Part shown: positions 10,701 through 25,700 of the stretch, piece by piece
Position numbering within the stretch: position 1 is the stretch's first letter
Layout of the letters: each line of letters opens with the position of its first letter
Source of the DNA: Steromphala cineraria
Lineage: Eukaryota > Mollusca > Gastropoda > Trochida > Trochidae
Direction: 5' to 3'
Assembly (NCBI GenBank): GCA_916613615.1
Contig: OU744736.1
Location: 10,985,724-11,049,723, forward strand
DNA length: 64,000 nucleotides
Made by a program: the position numbers and the translations under genes
Notes under the pieces: generated by a model
Seen by the model: the letters and a program-made list of their open reading frames with translations, nothing else
Database searches by the model: none
What the model was told of the DNA's origin: nothing

Positions 10701-13700
10701 CAAAGTTTCAGCTTTCTAGGCCTTATGGTTCTGGAGAAGAAGATGAAAATAGGCTTTTAGGGCGTGGCCCCTGTGGCCCTTATTAGGGGTCACAGGGCCA
10801 CCAAAGATACAATTCATAATCCTCACTAGCCAAGGAGTCTGTACACAAAGTTTCAGCTTTCTAGGCCTTATGGTTCTGGAGAAGAAGATGAAAATAGGTT
10901 TTTAGGGCGTGGCCCCTGTGGCCCTTATTAGGGATCACAGGGCTACCAAAGCTACAATTTATAATCCTCACTAGCCAAGGAGTCTGTACACAAAGTTTCA
11001 GCTTTCTAGGCCTTATGGTTCTGGAGAAGAAGATGAAAATAGGTTTTTAGGGCGTGGCCCCTGTGGCACTTATTAGGGGTCACAGGGCTACCAAAGATAC
11101 AATTCATAATCCTCACTAGCCAAGGAGTCTATACACAAGGTTTCAGCTTTCTAGGCCTTATGGTTCTGGAGAAGAAGATGAAAATAGGTTTTTAGGGTGT
11201 GGCCCCTGTGGCCCTTATTAGGGTTCACAGGGCCACCAAAGCTACAATTTATAATCTTCACTAGCCAAGGAGTCTGTACAAAAAGTTTCAGCTTTCTAGG
11301 CCTCATGGTTCTGGAGAAGAAGATGAAAATAGGTTTTTAGGGTGTGGCCCCTGTGGCCCTTATTAGGGGTCACAGGGCTACCAAAACTACAATTTATAAT
11401 CCTCACTAGCCAAGGAGTCTATACACAAGGTTTCAGCTTTCTAGGCCTTATGGTTCTGGAGAAGAAGATGAAAATAGGTTTTTAGGGTGTGGCCCCTGTG
11501 GCCCTTATTAGGGGTCACAGGGCGACCAAAGCTACAATTTATAATCCTCACTAGCTAAGGAGTCTGTACACAAAGTTTCAGCTTTCTAGGCCTTATGGTT
11601 CTGGAGAAGAAGTTGAAATTCCACAAAGTTTACGGACGGACGGATGGACGGACGGACGGACGGACGCCGGACACCATGCCATGCCATAAGCCCATCGGGC
11701 CTTACAGGCCAGATGAGCTAAAAATGATATATAACAATGATAAATGCAAGAGACATCTTTTCACATTTGATATCAAGGGGATTGGCTAGAAGCATGAGAA
11801 CAATGCCATAGTTGTGGGAAAATTTCACAGACAGAGAAAGCATGGGATTAAATATTGCTAGAGTGATTATTTATAGATTTTTCTTATAATTTACGCTTGT
11901 GATAAATAGAGGTTATCATGCGAGTGTGTTTTGGGATTGTAAATATCCTGCATAAGGAATAAACATTGTAATTTGCGAGCCTAGGGGTAATTATGAACAG
12001 TTAATGAATGATCTAAATTTGCTAAACAAGCACAAAGTTGCCGGCCCATTCTTTAAAAGCCTCTTAAAGTCCAGGATTGGCTAGCTATTTTAGATAAACA
12101 TTTTCCACATTAGATTACCTGAAGCTTGTGCAGGTTGTCGTGTTTGACCTCTTCCTGAGGGGTGAGCTTCTGCCAGTTGCCCTCGATGACGACTGGGTGG
12201 GTGGAGCTAAGAGTCGACTTGTACTGGCCGGGGTTCAACTCATCCATACGTCTTCCTGGAGAACAAAACAAACATTTTCAGTTGATTTCAGTGTATTCTT
12301 GGTCAAAAATGTCTGATTTAACATATTCATAAAAATTACAGTAAACTGTAAGGACAAGATTACTTCCTTCTTAATGATTAAAATGTTTTTGAACAAGGTG
12401 AGGGAGATAGTAACTGTTCAGTGCTCCTTGGGCAGTATTGTAGCAATATTTGCGGCAGAGAAATGTTCAAAGGGAGGTAATTAAGGTAAATGAGTAAAAT
12501 AAATTTCAGAATTGTTCCCATAGAAGGAAAGACATATCAATAACAATATATATCAAGGATCAGAATACTTCCTTCAAAAACAAATCAAATGTTTTCGTAG
12601 TTGTTTAAAGGGAGGTAATTAAGGTAAATCAATAAAAAATATTTCTGACTTCAAAACATAACAAACCCTTCATCTGTCTGAGGACATGTTTCTCAATATC
12701 CAGGTCCAGGGACACCTGTGCACGGAACGCTCGCTTCTTCCTTCGGTTGATGTCTTTTGATTCAACCACTGAAATAGCACAGACTGACATGAGTAACCTG
12801 TTTATACCCGATTATCAGTGTTTAATAGATTATTTTGTACAAAATGTTGATGCAAACAAAAGGAATGATAATGGCAACAGAACGGTTATACCTTATTATC
12901 AGTGGTTAAGTGAGTAAATGCAAATTAAAATAGTCAGCCTGGCCATAAAAAAGTGTGAGTGAGTTGTTGTTCAGTGTCTTGTTCAATATCTAAGGCATTA
13001 GTGACGTACCAGTAAATGACCGAAAATCCAATGAATATGATCCCAAAGATGTATTTAGCTAGCTTAAACATACTTTTACATGTACTTATATCAATACACT
13101 AGCCCCAACATTAGCAATTTTGTAATGTTTTACTCTTACCCATGCTTGACAAATTAATATGGAAGGTCAAATAAAAAATCTTTACCCTCCGGAGCTACAA
13201 AAGCTTTGCCACTAGAGACCCAGAGCTCGATGGGGTAGCGCAGGATGGTTTCGAGTGGCGGTAGGGCCACCTGTCGCAGAAGGAGCTCCCTCTGTTTAGC
13301 AACCTTTCTTGATTCTTCGGAATCCAGCTCTGTAAGATAAAATACCTTTGTATTGAAGATTGAGAATATTTCAACAGATAGAATGAAATGATCTGGCTAT
13401 GACCTCTTTACAGTCTTTCAAATTGGAAAAAGAATGGGAAAAATATGATATGGCAAAACGTTTCTTGAACAGAGAAGATAAGATGAGTGCTAATTTTTTT
13501 GCCTCAGGCCTATCAGAATGATAAAAACATCCATGTGCCTGCATACAGTATTCAAATATTTACCTGCAAATTATCTTGTCAGATAACTTCCAGCAGGTCC
13601 CATAAAAATACAGAAATCCATTATAAATGTATTCACAAACTTTCCCTTAATAGAATTACAAGAGCAAGAGGAGTTGATGAAAAACAGGCAGAAGTAAGGG

Positions 13701-16700
13701 CCCTCTTACCAGTCTTCTCCTCTTTGGCTTCCTGTCTGGAGTTATCTGCCCCTTCCTCCTCTCCATATTCTCCCGCTCGTTGCTCGTCTGTGTCAGCCCC
13801 GCCCCCTCGCTCGTCCTCGTCAAACCTCTCCATGTTCTGCATCGCCCGTGCCAGCTGGGAGTGGACCTGCTCAGACTCTCTGTTTGCAGCTTCCTCAGAG
13901 TTATCTGCCCCTGCCTGTGCTGGAGTACTCGATCCTGTAATGAAGGGGATTAAATCAGGATTTTAAATCATGTAACCATTAAAGAAATCTTTTTAGTTCT
14001 GATAACATAGTGAATTGAATTTTTTTTTGCCCATAGCACCAATTTTCAACGGTGCCAGTTAAAGCAATGCCGAGGATCAAGCAAGGAGGCTACATCTTCC
14101 ATCTTTTACTGACTTTTGCTATGATGATGTCAGGAATCCGCCTCAAATGTGAAGACCGGGCAGTCTACTAAATGAGCTACAAATGTGGTTTAATCTTTAC
14201 TCTTACAATGATACAATAGTTCATTTCCTGTACATGTAACTAAATGTTATTTTCCTCTTTCAAAGCATAGTTGATAAATGTGGGTATCAAACTGACCTCC
14301 GCTGTCCATAAGAATCATCTTCTCGATTCGGTCGGCCATGACAATCTTGTAGTTTTCCACGGCCCAGTCTACGAGATCGTCCATATCAAGGATCATCACT
14401 CCGTCCTCGGTGTAGAGACGCGTTGCCGCACTGTTCAGTCCCAGTTGGTGAGTGCACTGATTCAGGATCTGTAATCAGAATTGTGGCAGGGTGAGTGAGT
14501 GAGTTATTGTTAGGACGCTACTTAGGCAGTATTTCAGCCATAAGCGGGGTGACGTGGCAGGGTGAGCATTCCTACTAGCATTGGCTTGAGGGATATCTCT
14601 TTAACCATTGTTCGAGTGTCTACTTCACAGCCCGGAGGTCCCGGGTTCTAATCCCTATGGAGGTGGTCTAACAACAGACATGTGATATTTTTTCCAAGGA
14701 GTGGTGGGAGATTTGGTTAAAAAAGGTGGGAGATTGGGCCCCAATGGTGGGAGATTTTGCAAAGTCTACAAATATATAAAGAAACGAGAAAAAAGTCTTC
14801 ATTTTGTTAATATAAGCCTACTTTATAGAAGCATTATAATGAAATATAATGTTCATATTCAAATTCTAGTTGTATTTTTAAATCACTAAATAAGATTTTT
14901 TTTAAATTTTGTATTTTTGTGGCTCCATACAATGCAAGATAATTCAGATAATCAATTCAATACATAACAAATCACACAATAAATCCAGCACTAAGAAAAT
15001 ATTTATAATTATGTGTGATCAAAATAAAATAAGACTTAATTTTAAAAAAAAAAATTGAAATATTTGTGGAAATAAAAAGATTAGCAAACATGTGATATTG
15101 TGGATCTGGATTGTAATTGTAAAACAATGTACATATATATGCCCGTATAACATAGTTTCATATTTCAAACAATTATTAGATATCAAACATAATGATAATC
15201 CCACTTCTTCTGTGCAGTCAGATTCATAGTTGAAATAATTGACGATCGGAAATTCATCCTATATATTGCTGTTTCAAAATTCAAATAGTTCAAACATTTC
15301 CACTAGACAAATGGAATTTCTACACTTATTCTTAGAAATGGTCAGTATTTCAAATTATTTCATTGAATGCCTTCTGAAAACACGAGTTCAGTCATTTGTT
15401 TACAAAACGAGCAAAGCATAAACAGGAAGTGGAGTTGATGTTAGTGGTGAAAGTGTTTTCCTTATGACATATTCACTATAAGAGATATATTTTCTAAATA
15501 AAATAATTATCGTTGATATATTTTTTCATTTATTATTTATTCAAATATACTTCATTGATAGAAGCTTGTCATTATAAACTGGAAGATAATTTAGTTGTAA
15601 AAAGTATTTATTTGATTACAAACCATATTGGCAATGTTACTAGTCGTCAAGAAAATACGATCTAGATCGAGGCGGTGTTTGAATTGTATTTTGTCTCATG
15701 AGATGATAATCAAAATAAATTGCCATGTTTCTCTAAATAATGGGATAAATATTTTGGAAAGAATATTGTATCATTTATTTGTTGTCTTTGTTGGTTTACT
15801 GTTATTGTGCTATATTGTAAACAACCCATAGACATTAATTTATTAAGATTTACGGACTTCATGTGGTGTAAATATTTAGCAGTAACTAATTCACACAACA
15901 CCGAAGCATTAGAAGCACATGTTCCCGATCATATCTTTTACAAAGACTATCTCAAAATTGTTTATAATAGCTTTTTCTCTCGATGTTTATTGCAATAACA
16001 TAAACTAAATCTTTTGTGTGTAAATACATTACATTTATCAGATGCTGTCAATTTTATTTTATCATGAAAAGATCGATGAAATCATCGAGTGGAGCTTTGA
16101 GGCAGGTTGAAAAACGATCTTTTTGCAGATTTGTAAAGGTTTTTTTTTAATACAGAAAGTTATGAAAAAGCGGTAGATTTTGACCTTATGTCGGGAGGGC
16201 GGGAGAAGGACCTGAAAAACGGTAGACTCCCGCCAAAAGCGGGAGATATCACATGTCTGTAACAATCACTTCTGTTACAGAAATATAATCATTGTTATTC
16301 AATTGGTAAAAAATTACAGTCATCAATGAAAATGAAACAGGTTCAGTATTTTCACTGAGCGAAATAACATGTTATTGGTGTCAGTGGAATAACGCTTACA
16401 ATTTCATACACCAATGTTCATGCCACTCGTGAATATATAGATTTCTACTTTACTCAATATGATAGATACTGTATTCAACAAGAATACTGATGTATCTCTG
16501 TGTTGTTATCCTGGCTATACCAAGTTGTATTGGAGTGAGAATTTGTTTCAATTTGCTAAAGGGAAGCACATGAAACAGATGTTATAATTGAACCTCTATT
16601 TTTTTTAGTCTTATTTGGTGATGGTACTGAAAAGTGATCAAAACTGGCAAATACATGTGATTACCTTCTTAAAAGGACACGTTAGAAGTTTGAATATTAA

Positions 16701-19700
16701 ATATCATGATGGTATGATCCCTGTGTTCTGTACTCACACCCTGGATGCTAGATCCGTACACCTTGACCCCCGACCTCATCCTTCCCTCCCCATTCTTGTA
16801 CACCAGCAGTTTGACCGTCTTCACCGTCTTGGCGGCCGAGATCTGTTTAGCGATGGTCTTGATGCTAGTTTCCTCTCTCAGAGTGACCAGACTTTCCTCC
16901 CAGTTTTGAAGTGTGATCTCCGCCTCGTGGGTCGACAGATCGGCCTTCCCGTTCAACACACAGAAACTGCCCACTTGCCGTAACTTCAGTTTTCGGGCTG
17001 CAATATCATGCATTAAATGATTCACTAAACAGCTGTATTTGTATTTTTAAACAGCTATCTCTTTCCAAATTATTTTTATGAAAGTATGAGTGATTTCAAG
17101 AAGGTCACACTAATTTTTTTTAATGTTATGAGATTTTTTTTTTCATATTACAAAGGTACTCCCAATTAGTTTTCCTTGGGTCCACTTCAAGAGCTGTTGA
17201 AAATCTAAGAGTCTAAATACAAGTTTTTGGAAGTAATTATCATTCAATTTCAGATGGATTTGATATTAAAATATTTAAAAAAAAACACAATATTGATATG
17301 AATGTTTCATTCTCTCCTCACAGAAGAAAACACTTCTCCCATTAGATTAAGAACACCCACCTTGTCCCATTGCGCAGGCAAACGGTCGGTTGTTAGGTAG
17401 ACGTTGAACCTTGAATCTACCTCTCATGGCCCGAGCACAGGAGATACACACTCGCACATCTCGGTTCTTCCTGTCTGTCAGCTCCACCAGATAGCCCTAC
17501 AGTACAGAGATGCAGGGTATGTTAGGTGAGGTGATTTGGAAAAAAGTATTTCAAGAGTATTTCATTTATAACACAACTACTGGTATTTTTTCAGGAAGAA
17601 AGCCTCACACTTTTGTGGCAAAACCCGCGAGCATTGGCTGGAACTAGGGAATCATAGCTGGAACTGCGCTGAAATTCAGTGTAACATTGCACCCAAACCT
17701 GACTGCGTCCAGGACAGTTCTCTACTACAGACGAAGTTGCCGAGCCCTTGGCAGGATACAAACCCAGGACTAATTGATTGATTGAAAACCTACAACCATT
17801 GAAAAAGATATTTACCGGTTGGTCTATCTGTGCTGAACTTGAAACTGCGTAGGTACAAACATCTGCTTTGTTAGCTGCTGTTATCTCTGTGAAAGAAAAT
17901 GAGTCATAAATTGATATAAAAGAAGTATTTACTGGACAATGCAAATGACTCATTTTGTATATCATATACCGCACAAAAAGGTTATTAATACAGAGACAGA
18001 ATTATATTCATTTCGGTCTTGATAAAAAAACAAATTGCAGCTCACCTTTGTCATGTTGATCTGCGTAGAAAGCGTGGATGAATCCAGTCTCTGCATCATA
18101 GCGCCATCTCTGATGAGCCTTGCCATACTGGTTGCCACGACGAGCCTGTAAGGTCACCTGACATCGTACAAAGGTCAGGGGTCGTGTGTCATCATTCTGG
18201 ATGTTAGGGGTGGCCACAGTGAGAGCTAGTTGCTGGTTGAACTTTGAGCGGATTTCTCTGTTGAATCAGGTAATTAGTTTGACATCATCAAGTTTTCATG
18301 GTGACACAGTTCATTGTAATGTTATGTTTTTACAATAAATGTTATTGTGTGAATACAAATCAGATTATGCACATAATCTAATTTCTTGATACTGTGAAAG
18401 GTTACCGATTCAATAAAGGAGTTTTGTAACTTCAACCAAAATCAAAATTTAAGGAAAGATTAAGACAGAATCTTTGTATAGTTTAGTTTGTATATAAGTA
18501 TCAACTATAATAATGATTTCATCAACATCTTAGTGAAGGTCCAATGTAAACAATTATGATGCCCAGGCTGTACAGGGTTTGAGGAATAAAACATTAAGTT
18601 TTGATAACAATATTGATTATGATGAGGTCCAATTTCTTTCTTGCAGTTCCCAGACTGTCAGGCAAGTTTTAAGTTTTTCAAAAGTACAACTCGTTTCAAG
18701 TTATATTGGATGTCAGTGTGCTAAAAGAAAACAAGATGAACAATCCACTTTTTTCATTCATGTTCTAGACTGTCAACCTACTACTCAGTCATATGGAAAT
18801 GATTTGTGAGAAAGTGTTGAGCACCGTTTCAGTAATTATAATGCCGGGTTGAAAAAATGATTCAATGTCAATTAAACAGGTTTAGCTTAATACAAAATCT
18901 TGCCAATATGTACGCACCCATTTTCCTTCATGACCCAGCGCTGGTTGATGTCGTCAGGTCGTCTCTTCTGCAGGAACACCTCGATGACACGCCCCTCTTG
19001 TTCCTGAACACCCAGGACAAGGCCGTGGTTCGCTGAACACGCGATAAATCCGTCCTCGTACACAAACCGCTGGAGCGTGTCCCTTGGAAGTCGTGGAGAT
19101 GGTTTCGGTCTGTTGAAAAGTGTAGTAAAAAAACAATGAAAGGGATATCTAAAAAATTCCCATGACATATTTCTGAGAATATTGTAGTATAGGTTCACAA
19201 TTCATGTTTTGGTATTACAACTCCTACCTGAAAACACTTGCAATAAAAATAATTTCAAAATAATGTATTCTGTAGTACATAAAGCAAGTAGACCTACTTG
19301 TATTTGTCATAGAGGTCCTTGTTGGAGTATTTGACTGCATCAGGGTCCTCGTAGTCCATGCTGTTGCCCACGTTGACGAGGCGCTCCCACGGCCACCGCA
19401 GACTGTCCAGTCGCTTCTCTGACTTCAAGTGAGCTCTCTCGTGGGGGGACCTGGTGGGTCATGAGATCAACGTTGAACAACATGACAATGTATATCTTCA
19501 AATTCTCAAGATATCGTCAAAATCAGCCAAAAGCAAAGCCATTTGTAAGTTTTGGTAATTTTCAATATATCAGGGCAACAAGAACCTATATCTACAATTG
19601 TTTTTTTCCCCATTGAATCATCATGCACTATAGATCTTTCATTTGTCAATTGAACAAGATGTGTTTGTGAAACACGAATGCCCCCGGATGCATCCTGCTC

Positions 19701-22700
19701 GCTGTGTCAAGGTCAAGGTCACAAGGTCAAATGTCATGGTGTCATCTGAAAGGTCTCATCACAAGGGATCCATATGTCAAGTATCAAAGAGCTAGCTCTG
19801 ACCAATCAAAAGTTATGACCAAGGTTAAAGTTTTTGTGGACAAACGGACAGACGGACAGACGGAAAAGGTCAAATATCATGGTGTCATCTGAAAGGTTTC
19901 ATCACAAGGGATACACATGTCAAGTATCAAAGACCTAGCACTGACATAATAGAAACTATAGCCAAGGTTAAAGTTTTCGGAAAAGGCTCGCTGTGTCAAG
20001 GTCAAGGTCACAAGGTCAAATGTCATGGTGTCATCTGAAAGGTCTCATCACAAGGGATCCATATGTCAAGTATCAAGACCTAGCTCTGACCAATCAAAAG
20101 TTATGACCAAGGTTAAAGTTTTTGTGGACAAACGGACAGACGGACAGACAGACAGACGGACGGACAGACGGACAGGTGAAAAACAATATACCCCCGGAAT
20201 CTCCGATTCGGGGGCATAAAAATAATCTATGCAACTGAAATTAGAGCTTAGGTCTGTTTCAATCTAACACAGCAGCAGGTATGTACACTTACAAATTTTC
20301 ATAGTCTTCCTCTTCTGTTCTGCCGAGATCCTGCGATGTAGCGAGAGTGACCTCCCTTGACCTCTCCTCTGCATCCTCCTCATCCCGACTCCAGCACTTG
20401 TTGATGAGAATACTCGTGTTGGGAGTCAGGGCTCCATCAATCTCCATCACCATGTCTGAACAGGGGAAGCGCATGTCAACATCAGTGTCAAACTGAGGTC
20501 TAAAATGTGTTAAATCTCGTATTTCAGTTTAGAAATGTACCTTTTTTTCATATATCCATGCATTTCATTAATACATAAATATATATTTCTTGCGTTCAAT
20601 ATATGTAAACTAAACTTCCTCTCCCCCTTTCAAAAGTTAAATTCTCTCCCCTTTTTGAAAAGGTACCCTCCCCCTTTCAATAGAATTCTCTCCTCATTTC
20701 AAAAGGTACCTCCCCTTCCCCCAACCCCCTTTGAATAAATGAATCCTCTCACCCTCTTTCAAAAAGATATCCTCCCACTTTCAATAGAAGAATTCTCTCC
20801 CCCACTTTTCAAAATGTATCCTTCCCCTCTGAATTGATGAGTTCTACATCCCCCAACCCCCTTTAAATAGATGAATTCTCTCACCCTCTTTTCAAAGGAG
20901 AACCCTTAACCCCTTTCCAAATACTGCACCTAGCCATGACTTACTCTGAGGGTCGCGGAGGGACACAAACTGTCTGATCTTGGCTACGTCTGTAGAGAGT
21001 TGGGAGAGGAGAAGTCTGCGTTGTTGTTCAGTCTTGGTCAGGCTCGGGTCACTCCAGTGCTCGCCGCAAGTCACGTAAACCAGCTGGTCTCGCTTCAAAC
21101 TGTTCAGAGTAAAGTGCTCCGTCCCGTTGGCATCAAACAGGCGGCGGGCAGCAAACGGCATGTTCAGCAGAGATGTGCAGTGGTCTAGGAACTTGGAAAA
21201 GTAATGGAAAGTTGGGTTTATTCATAAAATAAGGTGAAGATATATAAAAGTTCACAAGAGTAGCACATCTTTGACAATGACACTTGCAACTAATTTTTGA
21301 ATCAAAACCAAGAGAAATTGGAAATGTAAGATAAAATTTGCGTTAAAAATATTAAAATTTTCACTGAATGAAAGAAAATAGTCATGCAACATGACAAAGC
21401 ACTCATAACCTAATAACTCTCCTACATTTCCTTTGGTTAGTTGTTTAGATAGATAAAACAGTAGGTTGACAGATAACAATATTTTTTTGCTATCCAGTTT
21501 AAAGTATATTTCCGATTGTCCCTACTATGATAAAAGTGAAATCTCTACAGTTAAGTCTGAAGGTTACTATCTTCAAATGTTCCCTCTATGATGTATTTCA
21601 CAATAAAATGCTCACCATGATAAACTCCAGTTCCCTGACAGTGAGATCTCTGCAGTGAAGACTGACGTCAACGTCAACTGAGTCAGCATGGTTTGTGGCC
21701 GAGTCGTGTTTCTTGTGTCGATGTCCTCCGTCCTTCTTGTCTTTCTTGCTCGGCTGATTCATCATCTACAAGCCGAGAAATATAATACATACCTTATAAA
21801 CCTTGGCTTCCTCTTTCAAAAGAATTGTGATATCATACATGTAGAGGCTATAATAACCAATTGAAAGATGTCTAAGGTAAAAAAGCTCTTAAAAGAATCA
21901 AACATCCATTAACCTATCTCTGTACATTTCAGACTGACAATAGATGCCAAATACTCAAAACTTTTGCTTTGAAGACTGGTTTATCATTTGCATTTACACA
22001 TGATCTAACTGATTGGTATTGTAAGTCCAAATACTACTTACGGTAGTCAAGTTTGGTCCCACAACTGGCACAGCAAAGCTGGTATCTCGGTCCCCATTCT
22101 TCATGGCATACAGTCTGATTGGAGTCACTGTGAAATAATTAAATATTGATGGAAAATGACATTATGGAAAGTAGACATATGGAGAAGAGATGTACTGTAA
22201 CATAAAGACATTGACACTGTCATTTGAAAAAAAAGTGAACTCACATTAAAATTAAAATTGCAACTTTAAAGGAAAATGAAATATTTGTTTTCAAATCCCA
22301 TCATCACTTTTGTGACAGAATAAGTTGTTAGTAAGAAATTACTTTTCAAAACATGAATGGAATTATACCTAATGAGTTGCAAGTGTTTTTGCATAATTTG
22401 TTTCTGTGAGAAAACCAACATAAATTATTATTACAAGTGGAAAAAGAAAAGCTATGTACATACTTCCAGTGAGGCCGGACTTCTTGTCCGACTTATGTAG
22501 AGGGGGAGCGTGGGGAACCAGATAGCCCTCCATTGGCCAGTCGTATTTCTGGAGGGGCGTAAAACATCATCCATTTAACTTTGAGTTTTTGTAAAGTGTC
22601 AAGTTAAATACAAAGTAACATTGAATACCAGATTTTGTCCATTGACTAGTTTTATTTCTTGATGAGTTGTAAAATATTTATCATTTATCTTTCTCCAATG

Positions 22701-25700
22701 ACTCCTTCAGCTCAGCCATCCAAATATAAATTGAGAGTAATTTTTTCAAAATTGAAAGCAAAACAAGGAAAATCTTTTTTTTCAAATTTGAATGATGAAT
22801 CCAATCAATTATACATTTAACAAACCTCATTAAGATCCCCACTGACGGTGATAGGCCACGAGTAGGCCAGCTTGTGCCACTCTGAGTTGCTAGTCTGGGT
22901 GTACTTCCACTGTCCTAGGTTCTCAAACCTCTCCTGCTTTAGCGCAAACCTGCAACAAGAATGGAGGGCATCCATAATGTAGGCATCTTCCTACGCAGAG
23001 CCTAAAAGGCCAGTTTCCAAACTGTCAGTTTTATGCCTTGCTGCATAGCCTTGAGTTTTCTGTGCTTGGTCTCTAGTCTGTAGGGGCACTATAGCAGCAC
23101 AGAAACGTAAAGTCTCTGCAGCAAGGCATAAAATGACAGGAAGTAGGAAGCAGGTGAAAAAGTGATGAAGTCAAATACCTTGTCAGACATTTTCAATCAA
23201 TATTTAGTTGAAAAAGGATAAAGATTATCAAAACCTTTCTTTACAAAATAGCTTTTGAAAACATTTCTCTAAATTTACTCTAGATAATTTCAATGATACA
23301 TTTTAAAAGAAATAAAGACAAAACTTTCTGCAAAAATATTGGTCACAATGATTAAAATGAGATGCTAATAACCATGCAATTAGTGAGTTGTTGTATAGCT
23401 TTACTTGGGCAATATTTCAACCATTGGAAGACACGCATCAAGAGACACATCTCGAATCTGCCTTTGACAAAAGAATATTTGATACAAATCTCGTGAATAC
23501 AATTAGAATGTTTTGAGACCTCTGACAGGCGCCCTCCTTCCTCGGTCTGGGTTCAGCAATAATGAGATAAACTCTTGCTCCGGTCTTCATACCCTCGGGA
23601 ACATTGGCAGAGTAGGATTCTTCGTCCCCAAACTTGTTCCCCAGATATGTCAGTACTTTGTCTGGGTACGCCTGCAGTGAAAATGTTTTTATGAATGGTA
23701 TATTGACATCAACCATCAATCTTAGACTAGAAAATACAGATGAATTTCGTAAGTTAAACATTATTCCGGATCATAATAGAGTAATGACTTGTTAACCTTT
23801 ATATATTTGATGATCAATACACAAAACTTAAGAAAAGTAATGATTTTTTTTTCATGGTTACAAAGAATTTCATTTAAAATCACTGAATTCATAATAGAAA
23901 AGTAAAATAAAAAAAGATTCATTCCTATAATTTTGAAAAACTACCTTCAGTAACCAATACATTATTTTGCCTTATTTTGACACTAGACTTAATAGGAAAA
24001 GTACCAAAATATTAAGTGTAAAACGAACAACATACAACAGGAACAATGGTAGCTTCGGAGGTGAAGTTCCACATCTGGTTCGGGTTCTGAGTCATCTTCT
24101 TCTGCAGAGTGACCACAAGACCTTCCATCTCCGCGTCCTGGTCGAAGAAGCGTCCCTTGGCCGTCGTGTCCGACACCGCCAGACACAAATGGGGCATGCT
24201 CTTGTTGATGATGTAGCCAGACTGTATTGAGGAGAACATGTTCATTATGTATATTTATAAGCTAGAGAGAACCAGCAGTTGGTCACACATTATTTATCAT
24301 TAGTTGACTCCATGGTCTTCACTAAACATTTTTGTTCGTGTGCCATAGAATCGTTAAGTGGATCCTAGAGACCTCAAGTGAGTGAGTTAATGCCTAACAC
24401 CACTTGGGCAATATTTCAGCCATTAGCGGCAAGTAGAGTCTTCGAGATGCAGGTGGTTGAGTAGCACAGCTGATCTTCAGGTGCTTGGCCACTATTACTA
24501 CTTTTTTAGGTTAAATATAATGAATTATAATCTTTGGCAAACTACGACACGAGTTTTATCTGTGAACATCATTCTTTATTTGCACTAAAAATGCAGTCCT
24601 AGAGTTTAAAGCCTTTCAAAGCATGAAACTAGTGGCCATTCTGTGAAAGAATTCTCTGTTATGAGGAATGATGATTCCCCTCTAAAATTGTATTGCACCT
24701 TGTTGATAAATTCTGATACACTCACCTGAGTAATAACCCATGTCTGCACTTCCTTCATACGTCGCAACACCGCCTCAGACGGGCGCTTGTCATCCGTGGC
24801 TCTCAGTCGAAACTTCTCTGTGACCACCAACTCAGGGTATAGTGCGAGGTGGGCGTATTTCTGTCATTCATTCATAAAGAGGTTAGTATCTAACCACAAA
24901 TGCAATCATGGGTAAAGTTCAACATATCAGTCAGTAAGCAAACTAATCATCTGCAGATGTCACATGCAAAAATGTAAAACATGTAGCTATCTAAACTTGC
25001 AATAAAAGGACCATTGCAGAATTTTGCAGTTACATGACTTCATGGGTTGATGACGCTTATCCCCTCCTTTTAAGTAAAATGATGAATACCTTATGATGTA
25101 AGTACGAAGCGCGCTGATCGACCTCGTTACTCTCCACCAACCACTTGCACTTGTCCGTGTCCATCATCAGCTGCTTCGAGGCCATAGAGTCCTCGTACAT
25201 CGGCGGGAAACCAATGGTGGCCTCCCACTTCTGGTAGCTGCAATTATACAATTTGATATGATACATATAACAATACACTATTTTTATGGCATTTTTAAGA
25301 AAACAAACAATAACATTGACAAATATCTTAATTTTAGGTTACATAAAGTCTTTAAAACCGTTCAAGTCAACAGATATTGAATATGATATCTGTATCATCA
25401 GATAAAGTATCTTTTGATAATCCTGACGTTTGTAAACAGTATCTATAGGGAAAAACTAATATAAGGATCTGGAATCATTGCTTGGTTCTGAAATATTGTC
25501 ACATGAACTATATCAAGGAATATCTGTTTTTGTCAAAATGGAGGGACGTACTCATCAGTTGCTGCTGTATCCTCCTGCATAAGCTGTTCTCGAACAATTC
25601 GCGTCTCTCCCTCCATCTCCAGCTTGGTGGCCTTGTCGAAGAATGCCTCGATACAGTACGCTGAAATATACATCATCAGCATCATATCTTTCTTTATGAC

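Noticed and set aside
9423..11720. CRISPR-like array
   Set aside because: Units of about 145 bp without short unique spacers, in an animal intron, with mobile copies elsewhere.
13487..13966. 159-codon plus-strand ORF, serine-rich
   Set aside because: It is the antisense of DCDC1 exon 34 and its intron. The minus-strand frame is supported by splice sites and phase.
16615..16983. 122-codon plus-strand ORF
   Set aside because: It is an antisense shadow of DCDC1 exon 32, the longest exon of the gene.
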